Shown here: piece by piece, positions 6,347 through 14,534 of the stretch | Numbering within the stretch: position 1 is the first letter of the stretch | Layout: each line of letters begins with the position of its first letter | From: Alphaproteobacteria bacterium | GTDB lineage: Bacteria > Pseudomonadota > Alphaproteobacteria > Micavibrionales > Micavibrionaceae | Assembly (NCBI GenBank): GCA_023301785.1 | Contig: JALZUF010000116.1 | Coordinates: 1 to 18,094 of the forward strand | DNA length: 18,094 nt | Reading direction: 5' to 3' | Notes under the pieces: generated by a model | Seen by the model: the letters and a program-made list of their open reading frames with translations, nothing else | Told to the model about the DNA's origin: nothing | Databases searched by the model: none | Translations under genes and position numbers: made by a program

Positions 6347-7165
6347 ATGAGTGACGTACAAAATTCAAAAAATATAATGCCCATCGAATTCGCACAGAAA
6401 ACCTGTCAGCTGATTGGACATTCTATATTAAGTTTTTTCCAATCCATCGGCGCGCTCGCCATGTTCATTGGTAAAGCAACGGCGCAATGTTTTATGCCAA
6501 CATTTTATCCCAAGCTGATTTTAAAACAATTTATTGATATCGGTTACTATTCCTTGCCTGTTGTCGGTATGACGGCTTTATTCACAGGGATGGTGCTCGC
6601 ACTGCAAAGCTACACAGGATTTACTAGGTTTAATGCTGAAGGCGCGATTGCTGGCGTAGTTGCCTTGTCTGTCACAAGAGAGCTTGCCCCTGTTCTTGCC
6701 GGCCTAATGGTGGCAGGACGCGTTGGTGCGTCTATTGCGGCTGAAATTGGAACTATGCGGGTCACAGAACAAATTGATGCCCTCGTTACCTTATCTGTTA
6801 ACCCATACAAATATCTAATTGCACCACGTGTTATTGCGGGAACTTTGATGCTTCCTATTCTAGTACTTGTCGGCGATATCATCGGTATCTACGGCGGCTA
6901 TATCGTCAGTATTTATAATCTTGGTTTCTCATCAGGCACCTACATCAACCAAACATGGGATATTTTAGAGCGCATAGACGTGCTTTCAGGCTTAATTAAA
7001 GCGGCAATGTTTGGCTTTATCGTTTCGATGATGGGCTGTTATCACGGCTTTAATTCTGGGCGTGGCGCGCAAGGTGTGGGTACAGCCACAACATACGCGG
7101 TTGTATCGGCCTCAATCCTTATTCTTATTTCAAATTACATTATGACGCAGATCTTCTTCTCATGA
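6347..7165 (+). CDS. mlaE: MlaE-family phospholipid ABC transporter permease
   Basis: Inner-membrane permease of the Mla-type ABC system that moves phospholipids between inner membrane and periplasm and maintains outer-membrane lipid asymmetry. The 272-residue product has hydrophobic segments at about 68-88, 112-130, 165-190, 215-232 and 248-268. It carries the family hallmark regions FTGMVLALQ (79-87), RELAPVLAGLMVAGRVG (111-127) and EIGTMRVTEQIDAL (133-146), the latter being the part that couples to the ATPase. Its stop overlaps the start of mlaF by four bases (ATGA), the usual sign of translational coupling. The N-terminal ~50 residues are amphipathic, as in relatives. No mlaD, mlaC or mlaB follows here. 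Confidence 0.94.
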   Translation: MSDVQNSKNIMPIEFAQKTCQLIGHSILSFFQSIGALAMFIGKATAQCFMPTFYPKLILKQFIDIGYYSLPVVGMTALFTGMVLALQSYTGFTRFNAEGAIAGVVALSVTRELAPVLAGLMVAGRVGASIAAEIGTMRVTEQIDALVTLSVNPYKYLIAPRVIAGTLMLPILVLVGDIIGIYGGYIVSIYNLGFSSGTYINQTWDILERIDVLSGLIKAAMFGFIVSMMGCYHGFNSGRGAQGVGTATTYAVVSASILILISNYIMTQIFFS

Positions 7166-7950
7166 GCAGTACACAACAAGATATTAAAATTGAAATGCAC
7201 GATGTCAAAAAGGCTTTTGGCAATAAGATTGTATTAGATGGCGTCAATCTAAGCGTTAAAAAGGGTGAGTCACTCGTAATCATTGGTGGTTCAGGTACAG
7301 GTAAATCTGTCACGCTTAAGTGTGTTTTGGGTTTAATGAAAGCTGATAGTGGCTCTATCAAGATTGACGGTATTGAAACCAATAAATTTGATTCCGCGCA
7401 GCGTGATGAAATGATGGCTAAGTTTGGTATGCTGTTCCAAGGGGGCGCGCTCTTTGATTCTATGAAGGTCTGGGAAAATGTTGCCTTTGGCCTGATCCAA
7501 GGTCAAAAAATGCCACGTGACGAAGCCCGCGAGATTGCTAAAGAAAAATTACGCCAAGTTGGCCTAGCCCCGCAAACAGGAGATTTGTTTCCTGCTGAGT
7601 TATCTGGCGGTATGCAAAAACGTGTTGCTTTGGCACGTGCGATTGCAACAAATCCTGAAATTATCTTTTTTGATGAGCCTACAACTGGCCTAGATCCCAT
7701 TATGGCCGATGTTATTAATGATCTTATCAAAGAGTGTGTAACAGACCTTGGGGCGACAGCCCTCACCATTACACACGATATGTCGAGCGCGCGTAAGATT
7801 GCCGACCAAGTCGCCATGATCTATGAAGGTAAGATGATCTGGGACGGGCCCGTTGGTCGCCTATATGATTCAGGCAATTCTTACGTAGAGCAGTTTATCC
7901 ATGGACGCGCAGACGGCCCTATTACAAAACACGCAAATTTCCGCGCTTAA
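7162..7950 (+). CDS. mlaF: MlaF-family phospholipid ABC transporter ATPase
   Basis: Cytoplasmic ATPase that powers the MlaE permease. The 262-residue product has all ABC motifs: Walker A GGSGTGKS (42-49), Q-loop in LFQGGALFDS (from 91), signature LSGGMQKR (147-154), Walker B IIFFDEP (167-173) and the H-loop histidine in ITHDM (His205). LFQGGALFDS and LDPIMADVI are typical of the Mla/Ttg2A branch rather than importers of amino acids or sugars. It overlaps mlaE by four bases. The next gene, 38 bases after the stop, is not mlaD but an unrecognised reading frame, so the substrate-binding MCE protein must be encoded elsewhere if the system is complete. Confidence 0.95.
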   Translation: MSSTQQDIKIEMHDVKKAFGNKIVLDGVNLSVKKGESLVIIGGSGTGKSVTLKCVLGLMKADSGSIKIDGIETNKFDSAQRDEMMAKFGMLFQGGALFDSMKVWENVAFGLIQGQKMPRDEAREIAKEKLRQVGLAPQTGDLFPAELSGGMQKRVALARAIATNPEIIFFDEPTTGLDPIMADVINDLIKECVTDLGATALTITHDMSSARKIADQVAMIYEGKMIWDGPVGRLYDSGNSYVEQFIHGRADGPITKHANFRA

Positions 7951-7988
7951 ATTTTATTTTCATATTGATTTATCATAAGATTTAGTAT

Positions 7989-9908
7989 ATGTTTTTTTGC
8001 ATGGAAAGCCATGTGAATAACGCAAACGATAAGCCAACTTATGTTGAGCGTCTAAAAACAATGGGCCATTGGCTCAAAACTAATGGTCAAGCTTTTCTAA
8101 CAGAGACTGGTTACAAAAGACGTCTTTTTACCGAGTTGGTAGAAACCCGCCTAAAAGTTGATCCTTTTGCATCGTTCACAACAATCGCACAAACACATCA
8201 AAGAAGTATTTATTCTGATTTTGAATTTAATCAAATGAAAAATGGTATTGCGCGTACCTCCACATCCTATTACGCCATCGCACGTGATGATGACGGTCAA
8301 CACCACATATATTGGTCACGCGCGCAAAAAAATCTAAAGACTGTGGCAGATCCAGAAACTGACAAGAAAAAATTTATAGATAATGAATATAGATACCACC
8401 TTGCAACTTTATCTTGCGATGTAAGTAAAGCTGAACTTCGAGAAGTCATTAGTAATCATCATCGTAACCTACGACAGTTTGATAGTAATCACATGAGTCT
8501 ACAAGGCGGTGATATGACGAGCACAATTTCAACGCACGCAAGTTTTAATCAAGACGATCATAGTCGCTTACAAACTTATGGTTTCACAAACATGGATTTT
8601 GCCCTCAGCGTGCATGAAAATCCGGACGAGAGTGGCAAAAAATGGAGTTTTGCCATTTCAAGACCTATTAAGAATAGGAAAGGTCAAAAACATTATGTTG
8701 AAATAGATAATATTCCTGCGCATGAGAAAATTTCAAAAGCTATTTTGTCTAATGGTACAGAAATAGAAGGTTACGATACGCGCGGCGAAGCCTTTGCCAA
8801 TATGTTTGTTGCTGCCGACCATCGAACACAGATGACATGGCGTGGACAAAACCCAATTAGCGTTCATAAAAATCATTTAGGAAACGCTCTAACGGCAGGC
8901 TGGAACAGTGTTATGGGCGAAGTCATCAGTCCTGAGAACAAAGTAGAATTCACTTTTGACGTCTTATCAAAGGTTGCCTTTGCCATGTTCGCTAAAACAG
9001 CTTTTACACTGACCCTGGCCAAAGCTGCCGTCATAGGCGCAGCAAGTGGTTGGGGTAATCGAAAATTATTAGGCGGCGCAAAAGCAGTCACTGATAATGT
9101 TCGCTGGCTCTTTAAAAAAGCAAATTCCGTCGACCCACAACGTGCCAAAATGATTGTGCCAACACGTGAAAATATGCGTCGCAAATTAAACACAAAACCT
9201 AACATTGAAAACGAAGAAACTCTTGATGTGTTAGATGGTAAGCAAATTGACATTACCCGTGATGATCAAATACAAGCTGATAACGACGAGCCTTTTTGGA
9301 AAGAGACATGGTTATGCGCTTATGACGGCAAAGCCTTTACAAGACTTATTTCAAATATTGACGATTCCACATCTACTGAATTTTCATGCAATGGTTTGGT
9401 ACGTTTAGTTCGTAAAGATAAAGACACTGGACATTTTGTGACCTACGTAAAATACGTAGAAGCGTTAGATATTAATGCGCATATTTCTATCCCTAAAGAA
9501 ATAAAAGATATGCTGATTGCAAACAAACTGACACGATTAGATTATGATAAGGGCGATGATTATATTTCATGTAACCCAGCAGATTTTAGCGCCTTAGAAA
9601 CTGAAATTTATCCAGCCTTGTTCAGCCAAGAAACCATTGCCTCAGAAACAACAATCGAAGCAGCACAAGCACATATCCAATCTGTGTTTGGAGAAGTTAC
9701 AGAAAAAGAACAAGATGATCCTTCGTCTATCCCTCTACAGCACGGACCACTAAGAAGTTTAGTCATCGACCATCACCAAGAAAGAACATTAAAAAGTATA
9801 TTTGGAAAAGAAAATCCAGATATTCCAAGCGCAAGCTCAGAGCTTGTTGAGTTCTTTGAAAATATTCAGTTTCCTGTCGTCAATATGGGAATAACCCAAC
9901 CAGCCTAA
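7989..9908 (+). CDS. Large protein of unknown function (639 residues)
   Basis: I do not recognise this protein. It has no N-terminal signal peptide. One moderately hydrophobic, Ala-rich stretch (about residues 325-354, FAMFAKTAFTLTLAKAAVIG) contains lysines, so it may be an amphipathic or membrane-associated helix rather than a clean membrane span. The N-terminal half is mixed charge with a histidine cluster (ISNHHRNLRQF, 154-164); the region after about 375 is basic and then acidic and polar, and the C-terminal ~250 residues look globular. There are no obvious nuclease, protease, kinase or NTP-binding motifs. Two starts are possible: ATG 7989 and ATG 8001 (four codons shorter); neither has a good ribosome binding site. 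It lies between mlaF and mrcA on the same strand; codon use looks like the neighbours. A membrane-proximal role is only a guess from context. Confidence 0.8.
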   Translation: MFFCMESHVNNANDKPTYVERLKTMGHWLKTNGQAFLTETGYKRRLFTELVETRLKVDPFASFTTIAQTHQRSIYSDFEFNQMKNGIARTSTSYYAIARDDDGQHHIYWSRAQKNLKTVADPETDKKKFIDNEYRYHLATLSCDVSKAELREVISNHHRNLRQFDSNHMSLQGGDMTSTISTHASFNQDDHSRLQTYGFTNMDFALSVHENPDESGKKWSFAISRPIKNRKGQKHYVEIDNIPAHEKISKAILSNGTEIEGYDTRGEAFANMFVAADHRTQMTWRGQNPISVHKNHLGNALTAGWNSVMGEVISPENKVEFTFDVLSKVAFAMFAKTAFTLTLAKAAVIGAASGWGNRKLLGGAKAVTDNVRWLFKKANSVDPQRAKMIVPTRENMRRKLNTKPNIENEETLDVLDGKQIDITRDDQIQADNDEPFWKETWLCAYDGKAFTRLISNIDDSTSTEFSCNGLVRLVRKDKDTGHFVTYVKYVEALDINAHISIPKEIKDMLIANKLTRLDYDKGDDYISCNPADFSALETEIYPALFSQETIASETTIEAAQAHIQSVFGEVTEKEQDDPSSIPLQHGPLRSLVIDHHQERTLKSIFGKENPDIPSASSELVEFFENIQFPVVNMGITQPA

Positions 9909-9950
9909 ATCTACACCACGGTCCTAATGTAATAAAAGTATCGCTAAAGC

Positions 9951-9978
9951 TTCTAAAGTAAATTGTAATGACTATAAT
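9951..9978 (+). promoter_or_regulatory. Candidate promoter for mrcA
   Basis: A perfect TATAAT (9973-9978) lies 40 bases before the mrcA start, with a weak TTCTAA (9951-9956) 16 bases upstream as a possible -35. A 5-bp hairpin (ATGTC 10002-10006, GACAT 10012-10016) sits exactly where the ribosome binding site should be, just before ATG 10019. Confidence 0.35.
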
Positions 9979-10018
9979 TGTCTTTTTTTGGACGTAAACC
10001 TATGTCATAAAGACATCT

Positions 10019-12733
10019 ATGAAATGGTTCACACAACTTTTGCTCGCCCTGTTTTCTTTAGGTTTTTTAGGCCTAATTGGTGCCGTGGCGGCATTCGCCT
10101 TCGTGATACACCATTATGGCAAAGATTTACCTGATCATGCCCAATTAAAGAATTATGAACCGTCTATTATCACCCGCCTTTATGCTGGGGATGGTGGTTT
10201 ATTGGCCGAATACGCGCAAGAAAAACGTATCTTTGTCCCTATCCAAAAAATGCCAGATATCGTGAAAAAGGCTTTCTTATCCGCAGAAGATAAAAATTTT
10301 TACGACCATCGCGGTGTTGATTTTTATGCTGTTGCCCGCGCGATGGTCACAAACCTTAAAAATGCAGGGTCAAACAGACGCCTTGTTGGTGCATCAACAA
10401 TTACACAGCAAGTTGCCAAAAACTTTCTTCTTACAAATGAGGTTTCCTATGATCGTAAGATTAAAGAAGCTATTTTGGCCATGCGTATGGAAAAAGCGCT
10501 CACCAAAAATCAACTTCTAGAACTTTATTTAAATGAGATATTTTTAGGTCAACGTGCGTACGGCGTTGCCGCCGCCGCCTTGATTTACTTTGATAAATCA
10601 TTGGATGAAATCACCATTGAAGAAGCCGCGTATCTTGCCGCTCTGCCTAAAGCGCCAAATAATTACCACCCAACACGTAAATATGATGCCGCCTTAGCGC
10701 GCCGTAATTGGGTCATCGGTCGCTTACGTCAAGATGGGCATATCACGAAAGATGAAGCCAAAGAAGCAACGGCAACAGAATTAAAAACTAAGAAACGTAC
10801 ATTCGCAAAAAGTATAGAAGCAGGATTCTTTGCGGAAGAAGTAAGACGTACGCTTAAAGAAAAATATGGTCAATCAAGCCTGTACCAAGGTGGCCTTGCC
10901 GTTAGATCAAGCGTTGACCCTAAGTTACAAAATATTGCGGTTAAAACCTTACGCGAAGGGTTGCGTACGTATGATGCACGTCATGGCTGGCGCGGCCCGA
11001 TTGCAACCTTAAAAGCAATGGATGATTGGCCCAAAAAATTATCGAATATTGCCGTTCCTGAAGGAATGTTAGCCGAATGGCGCATGGGCGCGGTTTTAAA
11101 AGTGAGTAATTCATCGGCGACCATCGGCTTTGCCGATAGAGAACAAATTGAATTAAAGCTTGATGGCGTTAAATGGGCGCGTAAATGTCTGCAAGATTGT
11201 TATGCGCTTGGCGTTCCTATTGAGCGTGTTTCCCAAGTTTTAAAAGTAGGCGAAGTCGTATTGCTCGATTTTGAGGAAAAGAAATGGGTCTTGCGCCAAA
11301 TCCCTAAAGTACAAGGTGCCATCATTGCCCTTGATCCGCATACGGGCCGTGTATTGGCCATGCAAGGCGGATGGACACAAAGCGCCTCTAGCTTTAATCG
11401 TGCCACACAAGCACAGCGCCAACCTGGATCAGCGTTTAAACCTTTCGTGTATCTGGCGGCCTTAGATAATGGCTTTACGCCCTCTACAAAAGTATTAGAT
11501 GCGCCTTTTGTTATCGAACAAGCTCCAGGCGATTTTTGGCGTCCAACAAACTACTCGAATAAATTTTATGGCCCATCCACTATTCGTTTGGGCATTGAGA
11601 AATCTCGAAATTTAATGACTGTACGTTTAGCCAATAAACTCGGGATGGAAACAATCGTTGATTATTCAACACGTTTTGGGATTGCCGATGAGATGAAGCA
11701 GTTTTTGTCTTACTCACTCGGCGCAGGTGAGACGACACTTCTAAGATTAACCGCTGCCTATGGTATGATTGTCAATGGTGGTAAAAAAATTGAGCCTACC
11801 TTTATTGACCGTATCCAAGACAGAAACGGTGCAACAATATTCTCCTATGACAAGCGTCCTTGCGCCAACTGCGGCGATATGATCCGATGGGATGGTCAGA
11901 AAACACCGAATGTTCCCGACACGCGTGAACAAATTGCCGATGAAAAAACGGCCTATCAAATGGTATCCATGTTAGAAGGCGTTGTGCAACGCGGCACAGC
12001 GCGTAAGCTAAAGGAATTGAATATTCCCTTAGCAGGCAAAACAGGTACAACAAACAAATCTAAAGATACATGGTTTGTTGGCTTCTCACCTGACCTTGTT
12101 GTTGGTGTTTTTGTTGGGTTTGATGAACCTAAATCAATGGGTAAGCGCGAGACAGGATCATCTGTTGCCGCCCCTATTTGGGGTAACTTCATGAAAGAAG
12201 CGTTGGCGGATACGCCGCCTATGCCGTTCCGTGTGCCCGCAGGGATTAAAAATGTACGCGTCAATTCCAAGACAGGTCGTTTGGCACAAGCGGGTGATAA
12301 GAACGCCATCTGGGAAGCCTTCATAGCGGGAACAGAGCCAGGCAGTGGTAATTTTGCCGATAGTGCCGATGTTATTGACGCAGACGGTAATATTATTAAA
12401 CAATATAACGACGACCCTTATGGATATGATCAGCTAACGTACGAAGATGAATATGTCGAAGATGTGTACGGCGATGGATCAGTAGAAGTCTATGAGCAAC
12501 CTCAAGAAACTGACAATTCTTTTTCTTACTTCTCAAACAGGCAACGTCAACAAGAACAAAATCGTAACCCTGAACGTGTTGAGTTTCCTGTTATTAGAAA
12601 TAACGACTCTGCTCCTACGTACCAGAGCAATGATGAACCGCGAACCGCGCCTAGCTATCAACGTCCACCTGTATCACAACCTCCCGTTGAGAAAAAAGAC
12701 CCTAGCTTCTCAGGTACTGGTGGTATTTACTAA
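10019..12733 (+). CDS. mrcA: Penicillin-binding protein 1A (class A, bifunctional)
   Basis: Polymerises glycan strands from lipid II and cross-links stem peptides in the periplasm. Residues 1-9 are cytoplasmic and about 10-31 form the membrane anchor. The GT51 domain shows EDKNFYDHRGVD with catalytic Glu90, GASTITQQVAKNF (124-136), and LLELYLNEIFLGQRAYG (166-182) with Glu168. An OB-like insert lies roughly between 320 and 430. The transpeptidase domain has PGSAFKPF with nucleophile Ser471 and Lys474, SRN (529-531) and KTGT (from Lys674), all intact. After about residue 790 the protein has a polar tail rich in Asp, Gln, Asn and Pro that ends GTGGIY, making it 904 residues, longer than the usual 750-850. 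The last 24 bases overlap the convergent acetyltransferase gene. Confidence 0.97.
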   Translation: MKWFTQLLLALFSLGFLGLIGAVAAFAFVIHHYGKDLPDHAQLKNYEPSIITRLYAGDGGLLAEYAQEKRIFVPIQKMPDIVKKAFLSAEDKNFYDHRGVDFYAVARAMVTNLKNAGSNRRLVGASTITQQVAKNFLLTNEVSYDRKIKEAILAMRMEKALTKNQLLELYLNEIFLGQRAYGVAAAALIYFDKSLDEITIEEAAYLAALPKAPNNYHPTRKYDAALARRNWVIGRLRQDGHITKDEAKEATATELKTKKRTFAKSIEAGFFAEEVRRTLKEKYGQSSLYQGGLAVRSSVDPKLQNIAVKTLREGLRTYDARHGWRGPIATLKAMDDWPKKLSNIAVPEGMLAEWRMGAVLKVSNSSATIGFADREQIELKLDGVKWARKCLQDCYALGVPIERVSQVLKVGEVVLLDFEEKKWVLRQIPKVQGAIIALDPHTGRVLAMQGGWTQSASSFNRATQAQRQPGSAFKPFVYLAALDNGFTPSTKVLDAPFVIEQAPGDFWRPTNYSNKFYGPSTIRLGIEKSRNLMTVRLANKLGMETIVDYSTRFGIADEMKQFLSYSLGAGETTLLRLTAAYGMIVNGGKKIEPTFIDRIQDRNGATIFSYDKRPCANCGDMIRWDGQKTPNVPDTREQIADEKTAYQMVSMLEGVVQRGTARKLKELNIPLAGKTGTTNKSKDTWFVGFSPDLVVGVFVGFDEPKSMGKRETGSSVAAPIWGNFMKEALADTPPMPFRVPAGIKNVRVNSKTGRLAQAGDKNAIWEAFIAGTEPGSGNFADSADVIDADGNIIKQYNDDPYGYDQLTYEDEYVEDVYGDGSVEVYEQPQETDNSFSYFSNRQRQQEQNRNPERVEFPVIRNNDSAPTYQSNDEPRTAPSYQRPPVSQPPVEKKDPSFSGTGGIY

Positions 12734-13288
12734 ACCAAATAAGCGATGGTCTTGCCATCTTCCGTTTATTTGTAAATAGTTTTTAGCAAAGCCCTCTTCG
12801 TCAAATCCTGCCTTGAGCAGTAACTTTGCACTTCGCTCATTGTCTGGTAAACACGCTGCGTTTAAGCGCTTCAGACCAAGCGTGTTAAACGCATAATCAA
12901 TTACTAATTGAAGTGACTCATTCATATAACCTTGACCTTGATACCCTTCGCCCAGCCAATAGCCCAATGATCCCGCGCATAACACCCCATAATGAATGTT
13001 GTTAATATTCAGACCACCGATGATTTTATTATCTTTACGAATAAAAAAGAACGCCCCTTGTTTATCAGCAACAAGAGTTTTCTGTTTTATAAGGCGTAAT
13101 TTATAAGCGGATTTATTTAATGTTTTAGGGTGCCATTGTGGCTCATACGGCATAAGAAACGCTTTGTTTTTCTGACGTATTTCCGCCCAATCTCCATAAT
13201 CCACAATAGAAGGTGCAGATAAAACAACACGCGCACCAACAAGATTAGGCGTATTGTTATGCAGCCAATCGGTTTTGAATTTTATCAT
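12710..13288 (-). CDS. GNAT acetyltransferase, RimJ/RimL type
   Basis: Acetyl-CoA-dependent N-acetyltransferase; relatives modify ribosomal protein N-termini or other amino groups. From the ATG at 13288 it has 192 residues. The RimJ-like N-terminus (LVGARVVLSAPSIVDYGDWAEI) is followed by the strand GGLNINNI, the acetyl-CoA loop GYWLGEGYQGQGYMNES (motif A) and the ACLPDNERSAKLLLKAGF region, all typical of the family. A TTG at 13297 would add three residues but is less likely. The start lies inside the upstream M16 gene (32-base overlap), suggesting translational coupling. The 3' end overlaps mrcA, read in the other direction. thrC, M16 peptidase and a RimJ-type gene occur together in many alphaproteobacteria as I recall; the natural substrate cannot be inferred. 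Confidence 0.88.
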   Translation of the reverse strand: MIKFKTDWLHNNTPNLVGARVVLSAPSIVDYGDWAEIRQKNKAFLMPYEPQWHPKTLNKSAYKLRLIKQKTLVADKQGAFFFIRKDNKIIGGLNINNIHYGVLCAGSLGYWLGEGYQGQGYMNESLQLVIDYAFNTLGLKRLNAACLPDNERSAKLLLKAGFDEEGFAKNYLQINGRWQDHRLFGLVNTTST

Positions 13289-14519
13289 AACTTTCAAGAT
13301 TTTCTAACGGCCCCAAAGCAGACAACGTTGGGCGCCCCGAGAATATTTTTTGAGATATTTTTTGAATGCTATCAATATCAACAGCTTCAATTTTGTCTAA
13401 TAATTTTTGTAAATCAAAATTTTCATCAAAACTTATTAAATGCTTTGCCTGACGATTAGCACGAGACAGCATAGATTCTCTTCCCATCAAAACACCTGCT
13501 CTAAGCTGTGATTTTGCGCGCAAAAGCTCTTCTTTCAGCACTTTATTTTGTACAATCTTTTGCACTTCATCACAGATCACGGGCACAAGCTTACTCAGTT
13601 TATCTGGTCCTGTTCCTGCATAAATTTCAAACTGTCCGTCATCATTGTATCCTGCGTGTGAAGAATAAACGGAATAAACTAAGCCATGTTTTTCACGCAC
13701 TTCTTGGAACAAACGTGACGCCATGCCACCGCCCAAAATTGTAGACAGCATGATTGCATCGTAATAATCATCTGCTTTTTTACCAACGCCTTGGAAACCC
13801 AGAACGACATGAGATTGTTCCAGTTTTTTATTCGTACGGATTTCACCACCCTTATAATTTGCGGCATCGTAAGACGATTTAGGTGTCTCTGGTAAATCAG
13901 TAAAATATTGATGCACCAAAGCCAAAGCATCTTCATGTTCCACATTACCAGAGATAGAAATAACAAGATTTTGTGCATTATAAGAATTCTTAACGTAATC
14001 AAATAATGTTTTCTTTGTCATGTTTTGAACGATTTCAGATGTCCCCAAGATCGGTGCGCCCAATGATTGATTTGGATAAGCAATCTCTTGATATAAATCA
14101 AACACAAGATCATCAGGCGTGTCGTTGGTCATACCAATTTCTTGAATAATAACGCCGCGCTCTTTTTCTAATTCTTGGTCGGGGAAAGTGGGACGCTGTA
14201 TCATATCACTCAACACATCCATTGCGAGGGATAGATCATCTTTGAGTAAATGCACATAATACGCGGTATTTTCACGCGATGTGTAGGCATTCATTTGCCC
14301 ACCAACCATCTCGATTTGTTCAACAATATCTTTGGCAGACCGTGTCGGCGTACCATTAAACATCATATGTTCAACCATGTGCGCTACGCCATTATATTTC
14401 ATATCTTCGTGACGTGTGCCAACATCACACCAAATGCCAACGGCAACTGATTCAACTGTTGTTACAGTATCGGTAATCAGGCGTAGGCCATTTTCTAATT
14501 TTGTTGATTGAACGCTCAT
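13257..14519 (-). CDS. M16 family zinc metallopeptidase (processing-peptidase-like)
   Basis: A pitrilysin-family protease related to the beta subunit of the mitochondrial processing peptidase. The 420-residue length is the single-unit MPP-like size. The inverted zinc motif HMVEH (47-51: His47, Glu50, His51) is intact, and the distal glutamate is in IIQEIG (Glu127), about 76 residues later. LGFQGVGKK and the Gly-rich LGGGMASRLFQEVREKHGLVYSV stretch in the C-terminal half match the second domain. No signal peptide is visible, so it is probably cytoplasmic. It starts 15 bases after thrC ends and overlaps the acetyltransferase, pointing to one operon. The link to threonine synthesis is unexplained but the neighbourhood is conserved. 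Confidence 0.93.
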   Translation of the reverse strand: MSVQSTKLENGLRLITDTVTTVESVAVGIWCDVGTRHEDMKYNGVAHMVEHMMFNGTPTRSAKDIVEQIEMVGGQMNAYTSRENTAYYVHLLKDDLSLAMDVLSDMIQRPTFPDQELEKERGVIIQEIGMTNDTPDDLVFDLYQEIAYPNQSLGAPILGTSEIVQNMTKKTLFDYVKNSYNAQNLVISISGNVEHEDALALVHQYFTDLPETPKSSYDAANYKGGEIRTNKKLEQSHVVLGFQGVGKKADDYYDAIMLSTILGGGMASRLFQEVREKHGLVYSVYSSHAGYNDDGQFEIYAGTGPDKLSKLVPVICDEVQKIVQNKVLKEELLRAKSQLRAGVLMGRESMLSRANRQAKHLISFDENFDLQKLLDKIEAVDIDSIQKISQKIFSGRPTLSALGPLENLESYDKIQNRLAA

Positions 14520-14534
14520 TATTAATAATCTTTC

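Noticed and set aside
8873..9253. Minus-strand frame of 126 codons inside the 639-codon gene, and similar frames inside mlaF, mrcA, thrC and fabD
   Set aside because: They are antisense or out-of-frame shadows of long intact genes, with no start signals or recognisable products.
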